Part shown: positions 25,901 through 39,610 of the stretch, in pieces
Position numbering within the stretch: position 1 is the stretch's first letter
How the letters are laid out: each line of letters begins with the position of its first letter
NCBI GenBank assembly: GCA_021397835.1
Contig: JAJFZO010000724.1
Span: 1,649,001-1,713,000 of the forward strand
Length of the DNA stretch: 64,000 nt
Reading direction: 5' to 3'
Source of the DNA: Moringa oleifera
Lineage: Eukaryota > Streptophyta > Magnoliopsida > Brassicales > Moringaceae
Program-made: the position numbers and the translations under genes
Notes under the pieces: model-generated
What the model saw: the letters and a program-made list of their open reading frames with translations, nothing else
Databases searched by the model: none
Told to the model about the DNA's origin: nothing

Positions 25901-27400
25901 CCTAGGAGTTTTTTTTTTTTTTTGATTAATCACATTGATAAGTTATTTTATTGGGCTTAAACGAACTAATTTATGGGTTTTAAATAAATTATATGCTAAT
26001 CAATCTAATAAAATTTATATAAATCAATTTGATAAATAATTTTATTTACTATTTTTTAAAAAATAATATAAATAAATGAGTAAATCTTAATATACTTAAT
26101 AAAATACTGATAAAAATTATACGAAAACTTATTAAAATAATAACTTCAAACTTTTAAGCTATTAAATATGTAATAAATTTAATACATTTTTATATGTAGT
26201 ACTGAAATTAAGAGAATTTATTAGTTGTCTAAATAATATTAATAGTATTTAATTAAAAAATAAATATATTAACTTCATTTTCGTATAGGATGAATTAACC
26301 TATAAAGATGTATAAATTGAAAAAATATATACTATTAATTGTTTTGATTGATTAATTTTGTATATTTATGAAACCTGGTATATAAATTTAATTAAATTTA
26401 AATGAGATAAACGGATTTGACCCACTAGTTCGTTTAATTGATCATAATGAATTGGTTTATTGGGCAATTAAGTTTAAAATTTAAGATCCATAGCCCATTT
26501 ATTTACAAAATATGTATGCCATGGCCTAATCCAATTACTAAAAAAGATACCCATCAGGTTAAGTTGTAAACGGGTCAAACCATGGATCATAGGCCTAATG
26601 ATGATCCTTACTTTATATAAATACAAATATGCTTAATACAAGTCGTTACATGATTATGATCCATTTACGATCCAGTCCAATGAGTTTTATCCTGATTCAT
26701 TTAATAATGGATTGAGTTAAGGCTATTTGTTTAAAAAATGAGCAAGCATGAGCTTATATTTTAAACTGGCTCACTCAATTAACTAACCGTTAAGACCAAT
26801 CAAATAAATTAATGAGTCATATATGGATCGAGCCCATTTTAAACAAAATTTTATATAATAAATTTTATAAATATAAAATATTTATCAATCAAAAAAATGA
26901 AAAACATAATCCATCAATATTTTATATCAATTTATATATATATATATAACTAATAAAATATGTGCATCAAGAATATATAAATATGTATATCCCACATAAA
27001 TTAGATTTCTCAAAAAATTATCAAATTTTAATGTGCTATCATATTAAAAAATAAGATGGACTTATATATTTTTATTTTTTTAATTTATACATTATTCATA
27101 ATTTAGTTATTCTTATGAAGGTAAATTTAACTTCATTTAATTTACTTAACTAAAAGAACAAATAATATATATATATATATGATCTTAAATGCTTTAATAT
27201 TATTTACTTTGCATGTTAAAAATTATCTTTTAGTAAGATGACAACACATATTACTTTTTGTTCTATTGATGTAAATATTGTATGTAGAAAATATATACAC
27301 TAAGTTTGTTATATTCGATATTTTAAAAGTTTGAAAAGTTTAGTTAAATGGTTTTTAAATCATTTTTATTACCATTATATATTAAGATTTACCTATTTTT
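22950..27400. other. AT-rich intergenic DNA with decayed repeats
   Basis: No gene was recognised. 23.4-24.1 kb resembles the AT-rich repeats of 9-12 kb in wording. A stretch at about 25.75-26.9 kb repeats words such as GGTTCAACTTATAAA, GATCCATAGCCCATTTA and CGGGTCAAACCATGGATCAT in a way typical of old interspersed repeats. I could not assign it to a family. A hairpin at 25111-25177 is listed separately. Confidence 0.4.
25111..25177. repeat. 25-bp-arm imperfect hairpin
   Basis: The left arm ATAATGATAACAATAATGAT (25111 on, ending about 25135) pairs with a right arm ending TTGTTATCATAAT at 25177. About 22 of 25 positions pair across a short loop. The arms are simple-sequence-like (AAT-rich). 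Confidence 0.55.
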
Positions 27401-27447
27401 TATGTTATTCGTTTCAAAGATGGTAAATGAGATTATCTGTGAAATTG

Positions 27448-28207
27448 TTAGAGTAGCATATGACTGTTTAAACCATTAAGTTAACATGTTAAAGGTCTAA
27501 TAGGTTAGCATATAAATGTGATCCGATGTGTTAAATCCATAAGTAAGTAATAACTTGAATGTTTTTTGATTGAGTAAACTCAACCCCACTCGTTAATTTA
27601 GAAAGCTAGTCAAACATTTTTCATGGTCGAACTTAAGCCATGAGTTCACATACGGTGATGAGACCACTTCAAGATTGGGCCTAAGTCCACAACAAAGGAC
27701 TTAGTCTTACCCTAGCTTATTAAAGAGCACATTTGTAGAAGCGTTACGCTAGATGATAAAGTTAAGGAACTAGCAAGAGGTTGACAGAAAATACACTAGC
27801 ATGACAAACAGCTAATTGCTCAGTTAACATAAGCGTATCATGATATGGGACCTGACATACAAGACGATGCCTAAGGAATCAATAAAACATTCCAAAGATA
27901 TCTCAATGTCCTACCTACCCTCTAACATTAGGATAGACTATAACGCTAAAAAATGATTAATATGCTCTACTACTTGGCTACATATGCAAGATCAAAGGTA
28001 AAACCTAAATAAGCTCTTGATACTTAGCAATATATACCTAATATCTCCCTTTTTCTACTAATTTAAGTGTTGGAGGGTATTCGGTCACCTAACGATGCCC
28101 CTTGATCGTGCTTTTGTGTTGCAAATCCCTTATTATCAACATTTTTATTCCTTGGAGTTTACCTCTACGTGTCATCTTTTAGTTGCCTAATATTTTTTAA
28201 TAGCATC
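27448..28207 (+). mobile_element. Candidate 5' LTR of a decayed Ty3/gypsy element
   Basis: The segment ends TAATAGCATCA and is followed directly by the TTGGCACC primer-binding-like site. Within it, a stretch near 28064 (TTTAAGTGTTGGAGGGTATT then CGGTCACC) resembles the R-U5 wording of plant gypsy LTRs as I remember them. The left boundary is only a guess, placed at a TG dinucleotide. No matching 3' LTR was recognised. Confidence 0.4.
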
Positions 28208-28208
28208 A

Positions 28209-28226
28209 TTGGCACCATTTGTAGGA
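28209..28226 (+). other. Primer-binding-site-like sequence
   Basis: TTGGCACCATTTGTAGGAA begins within a base or two of the CA that would close the LTR. TGGCRCC followed by a purine-rich tail is the usual form of plant gypsy primer-binding sites, complementary to a tRNA 3' CCA end. The tRNA is not identified. Confidence 0.4.
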
Positions 28227-28283
28227 AACTAGCAATGAAAAGTCATAAACTTCTATCTAGTACCTTCATTGCGCTAACCAACC

Positions 28284-28420
28284 ATGCCTCCTAAGACATG
28301 TTCAACTAGCCAAGTAGCCAATAACCAAGATCCTTACTTGATGGCCTCTCAGTTTCTTAAGTTAGTTAGTGAACGCTGTCACCAATCATTGCATACCTTC
28401 CTATGATCTCTTTCTCCATC
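28284..28420 (+). pseudogene. Decayed gag N-terminus
   Basis: An ATG-initiated frame reads MPPKTCSTSQVANNQDP and continues about 40 codons before stopping. MPPK/R-Thr starts are common for plant gypsy gag polyproteins. It lies 60 bp downstream of the primer-binding-like site, as gag would. No capsid or zinc-knuckle motif could be followed further. Confidence 0.35.
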
Positions 28421-28589
28421 GATCATGGGCACGATTACTATTGCGTTGTGCCGCATTGTGCTTACCCAACATCGCATGGATCAGATAACCAACATTTATG
28501 CTCTATATCATTGTTCAGTGTTTGCCACACCCGAAACAAGCAGCTTCACGTGCCCGCTTATGCACAAGGGATGAAACATTTATTATAGA

Positions 28590-31500
28590 TGTTTGATTTT
28601 CGATTCAACATCTGCATGGACCCGGGCAATTGATCACCAAATGTAGTTCCGTATCACATGAAACTCATTGATCTGATGTGGTTATTTTCAACAAAAATGG
28701 CTGAGATATGCAATCTGGACATCCAGATATGCTGGATTTCCCAAATTGTGGTAGTCGGGAAAAAGAAGGGAGGTTGGTATAGAGCAAAGACATGGCTTTG
28801 GAGCGCGCTTAAAGCTCTAAAGCAAAGAAGGCAAGGATCGCACGTGAAAAAAGTACGCCTCTAAGAAAGAGAAAGAGGCTTCGATAAAACGATAACAAGT
28901 CGATGGGGAAGGGAGAGTGGGTAGTGGACAAAGGAACAAGAAAGGGGTTTGATAAGAAAGAGTTTGGGAATGTCCGCTTAGTTAACAAACATCGAGTTTG
29001 GAGTCGGGGCAGCATCGATACGAGACTATTAAAGTGAAGTTTGGAATCGTTGTGGTTTTCTATCTTCAGATTAATAAATTGGAGAACCACTAAGGCCTCT
29101 CAGCGATTTGACGCACCCCCTTAAGCGTCACGCTTCACCTACCTGACCTCAAAGAATAAAGAGGGCAATACCATCCTTAAGCCTCGGTTTACCAACCACC
29201 AACTCGAGTGCCGCATGAATCCATTAATGAGGTGGTATAAAACCACTATGATGTAAATGAGGACATATTGTGCCTCGATCCTATGGGAGGCTTGAGGAAA
29301 GATCTAAGACTATGGCAGCCTCTTTATTGGTTAATTAAAGAAGAAGAGGAGAAAGGGCAAGAAAGGATTTTTACAGGAAACGAACTATGGTTATGGTTTG
29401 GCTTGGTTTGGAGATGGTTGAGTTTATTTTACTGGTGTTATAGAGGAAGACGTTTGAGTTAGCACTTGTCTTTTCTTTTTCTTTTTTTTTTGGGTTGAAA
29501 CCCTAACCCGATGGAGACTTGTTAAGAGAAAGTCGAGTTAGGATCAGCGACTTGACCTAAGGCAATTTGTATTTGTCTCAAAAGAGCTAAGTTCTCTACT
29601 ATATCTGGTTATCTATAAAAGATAATGCCAGTTAAGAAAACCTGATGCAACTGAAAATCTTATGATAAAAGAAGAAAGAATAATAAGTTATGATCTTGAA
29701 TCTTATAGATGGCTTCTAGGGAAGCGCTTCAGATTCAAGAGCAGGCATTTGGATCAGGTTTATTTTCTAGACTTGGTATATGTTCATTGCATGGAATGAT
29801 AAGAGTGAGAGTAGGTGCATCGAGTTAGATTATTTGAGAGATGACCTTATGGATTATTTTTACATCACAAAAGCAAAGGAGATTAATGGTAGGGTTAAGT
29901 TTTGGGCGCTAAAGTAAGTTCCTTCACTAGATAAGACAAACAGACTTGTAATAGCTTAGTTCCAAGTTTGAGGTGTTATATATTTACTAACGAGCTTAGC
30001 CCTTGAACTATGGACCATCATAACTTGATCCTTAAAGAAATAAGTTAATATATTTTTTTCTTACCCAACTTTGAGCTTATCATAAAGTAAGGTAGTTTGT
30101 TCACTAAGTATTAGCGTTTGGTTAATATGCCTAACTTGGTTGGACCATAAGTTAAGGTTAGGCCTCATCCCCTCTTATCGAGAAAAAAATATTGGTTTCT
30201 GCACTCTTTGTTGGATTTTAGGAGATCATCGATGAAAATGGGTAGTTTCTTTAGCTAAAGTACCAAAAAGTAGGTTTGTTCAAGGTTTTTTCATCCCTAT
30301 TTTGCTTTAAGTCAATAACTGTAAAGAAAAAGATTATTGATAAACTTTTGCATTTCAAATCTAGACACTTGCAAATAAAAGCAATCATTAATCTCCATTG
30401 TGTTTATCTTCCTAAACACATACTTGTGCTAATGTTGTCTCCTTTTTAGCTAAGGATAAGGTCAAACCATTGGTTAGTAGGTTAAAAGCATGAGTTATAA
30501 ACCTATTAATCTCAATGACCTTGGCCACAGCTTTGACTAAAGAGCAATAGCATGATGTATACTTATGTGTAACCAAAGCCTAATGATACATTGTCTAGTG
30601 TAAGGCAAGTTTTAGTTAAAAGGAAAAAAAAAAAAAAAAAGAGAAAGGAAGTATGAAGATAAGAAAGAAGCATTCACCTTAGCAATGCTTACCAAGACAT
30701 TAAGCAATAATCAATTGTTACCTCGAACCAAAAATCTTTCTCAATCTACAGTTAGTATGGAATGGCACAATGCTACAACAAGATCAACAACACTATCTGC
30801 ATAAGTCTAACCCCCATGTCAATAAAAAGCTTTGACATCAAGAAGGTGCAGATGAGGCAGGGGATCAATGATGACGTCATTCTTCCAAAGGTCATGGGAT
30901 ACTTGAAACTCAATCGGTTAATATCTCGACCTTTTTGTCTATGCATGACATTGGGCATTTTCTAACTCTTCTTTTTGAAAGGCCTTCTTAATCCTTTCAC
31001 TGGCTCTCTTTGACCTACTCCTAGCTAGTAAGACTTTAATAGTTGGGCCTAAGACCCGAGCTGGTGAACTCAAAGCAACCTTAAAGAGAAAAGCCCTAAG
31101 CCATGGCCATTAACTTCTAGTACTGAGCCTTAAAAATGACCATGTTAGAATCTAAATAAAGAAAAATGCTAAGTGTCAGCTCAAAAATAACATGACACAA
31201 CTCAAGATCCTTACAAATTTAGCCATAACACACGCATACAAAGCCCCCACCTCAACCATAAACAAATATCTAGGCAAAATAATAATAATAATAATAAACT
31301 GTAAGGTAAAAAGAAATATTTCAACTTGGATGCTCGGTTGAGATGCAAAACTTGGGTTGAAAGACTTATCATCAATAGATCAGGAAGATGAAATGTTATT
31401 GATAAAAGACCTAGTTTCCCCTGAAGCAAAGGTCTCAATACCGTTAGAGCTAGAGAACTCATCACCACTAGATCTAGGATTTAGCTCCAGTTGATTCAAC

Positions 31501-33600
31501 ATCCACACCAGCTTAAATGCCCTAACTAACCCTTCATTATTGTGATATAGCCTAACTCTTTAATTATAGATAGGTTGACTCAAACACTTGACCACATTCT
31601 ATATTAAATTCGACCTTAGTGTTAAGGGCCCCTATCATTGTTCAGATTTGGCCTAATACCCTTTTACGAAGCACAAAAGTAACATCTTTGTAGTCCTTAT
31701 GTAAGGTCAACATCCCACCTTTCTTGAACAAAGCTAAGGTCCCTAAACTAAAACAGTAAAACCCATGCTTATTCAATAAAGTCATATGTTGAATTTCATT
31801 TAGAAAAACTTAATGAAGATAATGGCAAAAAACATGACACGTACCTTGTTACACACACTTATATGAATCAACACTTATTAGAACCATTTGTAAAGGTGAT
31901 GTTGCCATCAAATTGCACAACATAAGAGCAAAATCATGGATGAGAACCTTTGCCCTCTTTTCAAACAATCTTCAATGACATAAAGCCAACTAGACTAGTG
32001 AGACCATAGTTGCTCGTACTCACCAAGCACCTCAAACCTAACATTACTAAGGATGTCCAACCTAATCCAAAGCCTTTCTAATTTTATGGGATTAGTAATG
32101 GAAGGATAATTCACCTATAACTAAACACCTAAATTAGAAAAATACTAAAACAAACCAAAGGCTCACCGTAAAAAATGAGGAACTGATTGCTACAATGACA
32201 AAAAATGACAAAAAGCAAATAACGACAATAATGCATAATGGACCAAGCAATTGAAAGAAAATTTCACAAAAAAAAAAGGAAAGAAACAAGTGATGTCAGC
32301 AACTAAAAAATAAAAATAAAAGGAAAGGAAATTTGACATTGAACTCAATAGGTACATCTTTACCAACGACCAATAATGGAATACCGCACATCGTAAATAA
32401 TAAGTATGCAATCGGTGAAAAAGCCAACAAAAACGACGTTGTTTACTTCAAAAGTCAAAGTAGGTTCACAAGAGTGAGCTCTACTTGCGACCTAAACTCA
32501 CCATCCTAATCTCAGGGCATAATGCGATCAATGTTTGACCTGCACCTCTAGCAAGCTCAACTTTGATCTTTTTTGGGGGTATATGATATAAGTACTAACC
32601 TCTTCATGAGCACAAGTCAAGAGGTGGATCTCAACCTAACTTGATGCCCCAAGCTAGATCTCGCATAACCCATTTAACTATATCATGCTTACATCTAAGC
32701 TCTTACCCTGAGCTAGAAACCTTGAGACCTTGGGATCTCAAACTTGTAAGAGTCCAACTAGGACTCTATCAAGTTGATCACGTCTTATTATGTATCCTAA
32801 CCATAAACGACTCCAATTCAATAAGTACATAATTAATCTCTAACTAACATCTATGAAATGTTATTCTTTTAGAGTTTTTTAATTAACTAGGACATTGATT
32901 TTATTTTATTTTTTACAATTTGTAATTACTCAAAGTCAAAAAGTTTTAACAATAACATCCAACTTAAGTTCACTAATTGATGGGTCAAGTATAATTTGAT
33001 ATAGAAAAAACAATCAATTTAATTTGTGACTTTGTCAACATAGATTTTATTCACATAAATTGAATAAATTAATTACTTTATTATCATTTTTAAAAATTAA
33101 GTAATTATATATTTTTAAAAAATATTAAATTGATGAAATGAATAAATTAGATCTATTTTAAATTAAAAAAAAAACATCATCCATTCTCTTTCATAACTAA
33201 TTAAATCCGGCTTGTTAACAAATGAATTTTATCAAAGCTCATGTAATCGAATTAAATACCCCAAAAAACAAGCACAAGTATGATCCACTATAATAAAAAT
33301 CTTCAGTCGACTTCGGTGTGGGAGTCTCTCAAATTCCAATTGTACTCTCAAGTACATTCCTACCAAAGAGTTATTAGATTCAAACTTAACCTAATTTCCT
33401 TTTGGGTTCTATTACATTTCGATCGTGTTTGGGGATTTAATTTTCATTTTTTTAGATTATGTTCTTTAATTATGTAAACAAATTATTAGTTTAGCCCAAT
33501 AGAATCACTCAACAATTGTCAGGTAAAGCATCCAAGCAAATAACAATCTAACTTTGAAGCATGAGCAATTTAGAACTTAGTAAATCTATCAGGCATGAGC
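28590..33600. other. Intergenic DNA of unclear origin, probably decayed retroelement
   Basis: 28.6-29.5 kb is less AT-rich than its surroundings and has a purine-rich run. It may be an insertion or internal retroelement sequence. 29.5-33.2 kb is low-complexity with scattered broken frames. An ATA/AAT tract lies near 31.28 kb. No domain could be recognised on either strand. Confidence 0.35.
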
Positions 33601-33779
33601 ATCCGTGGTTAAATCTTAAAAACCTTATTTGAAAAAGTCCAGAGCAGCGGATAGGCTCTCTCATTTCCCCGCCCATAAAGCAAAATCAAAAACCCTTTTA
33701 GGCACATGCCCGCTCACCCACTCTGATATTTGCTCACGCCAAACCCTGACCTGTTGCTTTTTCTCACTTCATAACAAAA

Positions 33780-36481
33780 ATGGAGGAAGAGGATCAACAG
33801 AAGGTTACAGATCTAGTCAAGGAGCTAGTTCTTCGTCTAGTCTTCCAAAACCCCCAGAACCCTAGCCCTACCACTAACTCCCCTGATTTCCAGAAGTCCC
33901 TCCGGTACGCCGTCCGCATTCTGTCCAGCCGATTGACACCTTCCATCGCTCCCGACGCCGCCGCCATCGCTGAGTCTATCAAGCGCCGTCTTGCCACCCA
34001 GGGTAAGTCCTCCGAGGCTCTCACTTTTACCGACCTTTACACTAAATTCGCCTCCAAAAGTGGCCCCGGTAGTGTTAATAATAAGTGGGCTGTGCTTTAT
34101 TTGCTTAAAATAATATCTGAGGATCGACAAGCATCCAAAAATGGTCTCGATTCCTCTGTTTTATTGCCCAATTTGGTGTTGGCAGATGTTGGACTGCGAA
34201 AACATTCAGGGTTATTGCCCAGTGGAGAGAGTAGAGGAAAGGGTTGGAGAAATGGTGTTTTGTTGGTTACCAAAGACCCCGAAAATCTACGTGACATTGC
34301 CTTCAGGGAGTTTATAAATTTGATTAAAGAAGAGAATGAGGTATCTGAGGAGGCCTTGGTGAGGGATGTATTGTATGCTTGTCAAGGCATTGATGGCAAG
34401 TATGTGAAATTTGATGGCAATGTTGATGGATATGTTTTGTTGGATTCAGTTAAGGTTTCTAGAGCTGCTAGAATTATGGTTAGGAAGCTTTCCGAGCTTG
34501 GGTGGTTGTTTAGGAAGGTTAAAGGGTATATTTCAGAGAGCATGGATCGCTTTCCTGCTGAAGATGTGGGAACGGTTGGGCAGGCATTTTGTGCTGCATT
34601 GCAAGATGAGCTATCAGAGTATTATAAATTGTTGGCTGTGCTTCAAGCACAGGCAATGAATCCAATTCCATTGGTTTCAGAGTCAGCAAGTTCAGGCAAT
34701 TATCTGTCATTGAGGAGGTTGTCGGTTTGGTTTGCAGAGCCAATGATAAAAATGAGACTAATGGCTGTTTTAGTTGACAAGTGTAGGGTTCTGAGGGGTG
34801 GGGCAATGGCTGGGGCTATTCATTTGCATGCCCAACATGGTGATTCTCTTGTGCACGAGTTCATGAGACGTTTACTCCGGCGTGTCTGTTCTCCACTGTT
34901 TGAAATGGTTAGGAGTTGGGTTTTGGAAGGGGAGTTGGAAGACATTTTTGCCGAATTCTTTATAGTTGGTCAGCCAGTAAAAGCTGAATCACTTTGGAGG
35001 GAAGGTTATCGGCTCCATGCAGGAATGCTTCCTTCCTTCATTTCACAATCCCTTGCTCAGCGCATTTTAAGGACTGGAAAATCAATAAATTTTCTTCGTG
35101 TTTGCTGTGATGATCATGGATGGGCAGATACAGCAACAGAGGCTGCTGCTGCCTCTGGGACCACAACTAGAAGAGGGGGTCTTGGATATGGTGAAACAGA
35201 TGCACTTGAATCTCTGGTCAGTGAAGCAGCAAAAAGAATTGACAAGCATCTATTAGATGTAATGTACAAAAGGTATAAATTTAAAGAGCATTGCCTTGCA
35301 ATTAAGCGTTATTTACTGCTTGGGCAAGGTGATTTTGTTCAGTATTTAATGGATATTGTTGGTCCTAAACTTTCTGAGCCTGCTAATACGATTAGTTCAT
35401 TCGAGCTAGCTGGATTGTTGGAAAGTGCAATCCGGTCATCTAATGCGCAGTATGATGATCCTGACATATTGGATAGATTGAGGGTCAAGATGATGCAGCA
35501 TGGCACTGGAGATAGGGGCTGGGATGTCTTCTCGTTGGAATATGATGCAAGGGTTCCACTGGATACAGTGTTCACTGAGTCTGTTATGGCAAGGTACTTG
35601 AGAATTTTCAATTTTTTGTGGAAGCTCAGACGGGTGGAGCATGCGCTTATCGGTGCCTGGAAGACAATGAAACCAAATTGTATCACTTCTAATTCATTCG
35701 TTAAGCTGCAACGTGCAGTTAAGTCACAGTTGCTTTCAACATTGAGGCGATGCCAGGTCCTTTGGGATGAAATGAATCATTTTGTTACTAACTTGCAATA
35801 TTACATTATGTTTGAAGTACTGGAAGTATCATGGTCTAATTTCTCAAATGAAATGGAAGCTGCCAAAGATTTTGATGACTTGTTAGCAGCCCATGAGAAA
35901 TACCTTCACTCAATAGTAGAAAAATCTCTCCTTGGTGAACGGTCCCAAATCCTTTATAAGTCACTCTTTGTGTTGTTTGACCTCATATTGCGGTTCAGAA
36001 GTCATGCGGATCGGCTATACGAGGGAATCTATGAGTTGCAAGCAAGGTAATGATCTATCTTAGCAAACAAAAAAAAAAAAAAACTTATTCTGTCATTTTT
36101 TAGTTATATTTATGAATGATTTGTTTTAAATCTCCTTATGTTCTGTTTGATATGTGTGCATAAATATTGCTTTCCATTTTATTCAGAATCTTGGAATCCT
36201 CATTACCATCCCAAGACAAGAGTAAATCAAGGAGACAAACAAATGATATGTCTTTAGAACTTGGGTCATGGGTTAGTGATGGCAGGAAGGCCCTAACACA
36301 ACGTGCTGGTGAATTTCTTCGAAATATGGGACAAGATCTAGATGCAATAGCAAAGGAGTACAAATTATTGCTTGAGGGCTTCCTAGTGCAGTTGCCTGTG
36401 CAGCAACACATTGATTTGAAGTTCCTGTTTTTCCGGCTTCACTTCACTGAATTTTATAGTCAGTTGCGCCCTACTGGATAG
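33780..36481 (+). CDS. GCP3: Gamma-tubulin complex component 3 (SPC98/GCP3)
   Basis: A core subunit of the gamma-tubulin small and ring complexes that nucleate microtubules at the nuclear envelope and cortical arrays. Two coding exons: 33780-36046 and 36187-36481. The splice AAG|GTAATG ... TTCAG|AATC restores an Arg codon and gives 853 aa, near the roughly 838 aa I recall for Arabidopsis SPC98. The ATG begins MEEEDQQKVTDLVKEL, the typical plant GCP3 start. The signature GIDGKYVKFD sits near residue 200 at the start of the GRIP1 region. The C-terminal gamma-tubulin-binding region (GRIP2) includes ARVPLDTVF and FNFLWKLRRVEHAL near residues 588-622. The protein ends with FYSQLRPTG. No stops or frameshifts. 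The leader (about 33.63-33.78 kb) has no clear TATA. Confidence 0.96.
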
Positions 36482-37305
36482 TAAAGCTGTGAATACATTT
36501 TAGCTAAAGGAACTGTTTCACTATTAAAGGCGTCCAACATAGTGTTTTTTGATTCACTAATTGCCCAGCGGCATGTGACTGAACAGATCTGTAGTGCCTT
36601 GTCTGACACGAGGACCAATCAGTTCATGCGTTGTTGTTTGATATTAGGTATGGGACAAACTATAGCTAACCAATTACCTTTACTTTGATTTCACAAGTTT
36701 CATTTCATTTACAAGTGTCTGACAGGTGTTTTTACCTTTCAGATAGCATTTGTTGGTTTCAGTGGCTTGTGTGGAGGTTTGAGTTGAAGGTATTTTTGTA
36801 TCAATTAATTGGGATATTAGATGTAGTATTCGACACGTTTTGAGTCTGATATCCATTATATGTATTGGTTTGCTTTATAGCAGCTGTTGCAAGTTGTCTT
36901 TCCTAAGTTTGTATATATGTATCATAGTTCTAATGATTGAATGGGCATGCATGTTAACTGTTAATCTTCTGCACTTTTCTTGGTTACCTGGGGGAGATAT
37001 GCCTCATAGCAAGTGCGTGATCTAAATTGTTGCCCTCTTATACCAAACTTCTTCAGGTCAGATTTAATATCTTGATTTTTGCATTCTGCAGCCCTTTCCT
37101 CTTTTCAGCATCCATGTGTGTAGATATTATACTTTTGCGGTGTACCAAGAGAACTTGTAAGATGGATTTTCTTTATTGTTGATGAGCTTCCAATGCAAAT
37201 TTTGGTGTTTCTTTAAGGGTGCAAGATTGTACAAGGTTAATAATAGTTTTTCTGTTTTTAAACTATAACAGGCATGATTCACCTGCAATGTTGATACTTT
37301 TTATT

Positions 37306-37428
37306 GTCATATGGATGATTAATTAGAAAGTTTTTGGAATAATATTCTTAGTAAGATGTGGCTGTTGTCACATGGATGATTACTTCAGCAAGTTTTGGCA
37401 TCATATTCTTGGTATGATATGACTGTCA
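37306..37428 (+). repeat. Two-copy tandem duplication, 61-bp unit
   Basis: GTCATATGGATGATTAATTA at 37306 and GTCACATGGATGATTACTTC at 37367 begin two diverged copies. Each continues through AGTTTTTGGAATAATATTCT or AGTTTTGGCATCATATTCTT. Confidence 0.7.
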
Positions 37429-38086
37429 TGAAGTTCCTGTGGGGCTTTTTACCATTGTGGTAAGATGTGGTCTTTTCCTTATTTTTTTGTTAATTCTTTT
37501 TCTTTTACTCATGATCTCCAAACCTTGTTATGATCTTAATATGCATGCATAGAACATATGGTAAACGTGGTGCAAGTTAGGTTTTACAAGCCAAAGTTTC
37601 AGTAACAGGACCTGCCATGGATGTAATGTAAGCCCCTTGGAGGATTAGGAGAGGCAAATATTTTGCCTTCTCTTTCTTTTAGTTTTGTATGCCGTTATTG
37701 TATAATTATACAATAGAAAATTGTCTTTCAGTTTTTTTTGTCTGTTATTGTATAATATACAACATAAACATCATAATGATGATACTATTGTCGTCTAGTC
37801 TATTGATTATAAAAACGTATGTTCTGTTTCTAAGATCTCAAAATCATAATTTCCTTTTAATTATCTATTTAAGATAGGAGATTTAATATATTCTGTCCTC
37901 TTTTGAGAGTAATACATTCAAATGAAAATGTTCTATAATTTAAGTATTTTTTGTGCTCATTTATTTTATGATGAAAGAATTTGGATATCACTTTTAGTAT
38001 GAAAATGGTAAAGATGTTGGAAAATTACATCGCTTGCAATGGATTGAAATTTTTTTTTACATCAATAAGATATTTTCTTGGAAAAA

Positions 38087-38216
38087 GTGTAGATATGAGA
38101 ACTTTTATGCCAGGTCCTATTGTGTTTAAAGTGTGGACATGAGAACTTTTATGCCAGGTCCTATTATGTTTAAAGCGTAGACATGAGAACTTTTATGCCA
38201 GGTCCTATTATGTTTA
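38087..38216 (+). repeat. Three-copy tandem repeat, 44-bp unit
   Basis: ATGAGAACTTTTATGCCAGG followed by TCCTATTRTGTTTAAA starts at 38095, 38139 and 38183, exactly 44 bp apart. The copies are nearly identical, so the amplification is recent. Confidence 0.92.
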
Positions 38217-39560
38217 CTAACTTTACCTACGGTTTTGTGTCCTCACTCTTTGCTGTTAAGGAAATGAGTGATAAATCAAGGAAATCTTTTTGTTTCTTGT
38301 TGATGCTGGTGTTGTTCCTTGAAAAGGAATGAGTGGGAATTTAAAAAAGATAATATGAAAGGGACAGGCATTGAGTGATTAAATGTTCTTTGCCATTTCT
38401 CAGTTTGCCGCTCTTTCAATTTCTTATAGCTGTATCTTGTGCAAGCTAAATGCAAGTTTTCAGGAAGTTTTTAAGGTCTAAATTTTGGTTCAACAGTCAT
38501 GCTTGTACCTATCATTTGCTGCTGCATATCCCCTTAGGCACAACCAATCAACAATTTGGCTATGCTTTTGGTACTTTATATTTTGTTCTGACAGATGTTT
38601 GAATTTAAAAGACTTTTTTTTTGAAAATTTTAATGTGAAAGAACTGATATTTGATTGATGAGATCTTTTAAGATTTCCAAAATACTAAAATTATCAGAAA
38701 AACTTAATTATTTTATTTTTCCTATTTTCGTCACTGTGGTAATGTCTGTTTTACATTATTATATTATTATTAGTGCAACTATTATTGAGGTAGTGGCTAT
38801 TGTCATCCATATTCATCAGAGGCCGCCATTTTTGTTTTAACCAAGCATTATTGTTTTTAGTTAATTATGTTAGTGGTATTTATGTTTTGAATAGTTTTTC
38901 CATTTAAGAATTGTATAAAAATTACATCAATTAATGCCATTTGTTATTCAATTTTTTAATGTGAGGTTTCTATTAATTAAATTTCATTAAAATTGATATT
39001 TAGCAGAGGTGTGACAGGGTCAAGCTAACATAGTGTTCATGAGTTATTATGCTTGAGAAAACTCTTGTTTTTTCCTTCTCACTTCAAAGAGGGCATGCAT
39101 GTTATTCATTTGATCTACAAATGGTGCAATCAACTCTGTTTAATCTTGAGTCTAAGTTTTAACCTTCCTCAGTGTAGCCAGTGTTGATTTTTGCAGCTTG
39201 CTTCTGGAGCCTTGCAATTTTCAAATTGAAACCTGATAAATTGTTTGTGGAAAGTTATTTGTCTTTTTTCTCTTTGCTAATTCCTGAGTTAAATTGTTAT
39301 TTGCTTTGCTAAAATGGTTGTGTATAAACTTTTGCATTTTATCAATTTTAAGAGAATATCACTCACTTATTGAATTTGATGAGTTTGACCCATTCAAATT
39401 TTAAAATGCAAATGCTCTCCGATGAGACAATTTAGGGAGAGAATCATTGTATATTGTAAGACCAAGTGTAATAGGGAGGCCCATGTATGTCAGTTAAATG
39501 AGGAGAGTAAATTTTAAAAATTAAAAATGCAATGCCTTCACTGACATTGTCACTAATAAA

Positions 39561-39610
39561 AGACAAATAATGGATACCGTTGTCAAGACAAATAATGGAT
39601 ACCGTTGTCA
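39561..39610 (+). repeat. Perfect 25-bp tandem duplication
   Basis: The unit starts AGACAAATAATGGATACCGT and ends TGTCA. It occurs twice back to back without a mismatch. Confidence 0.95.

Noticed and set aside
33629..33865. 78-codon frame overlapping the GCP3 leader and start
   Set aside because: It lies in a different frame from the long conserved GCP3 frame and resembles nothing known.
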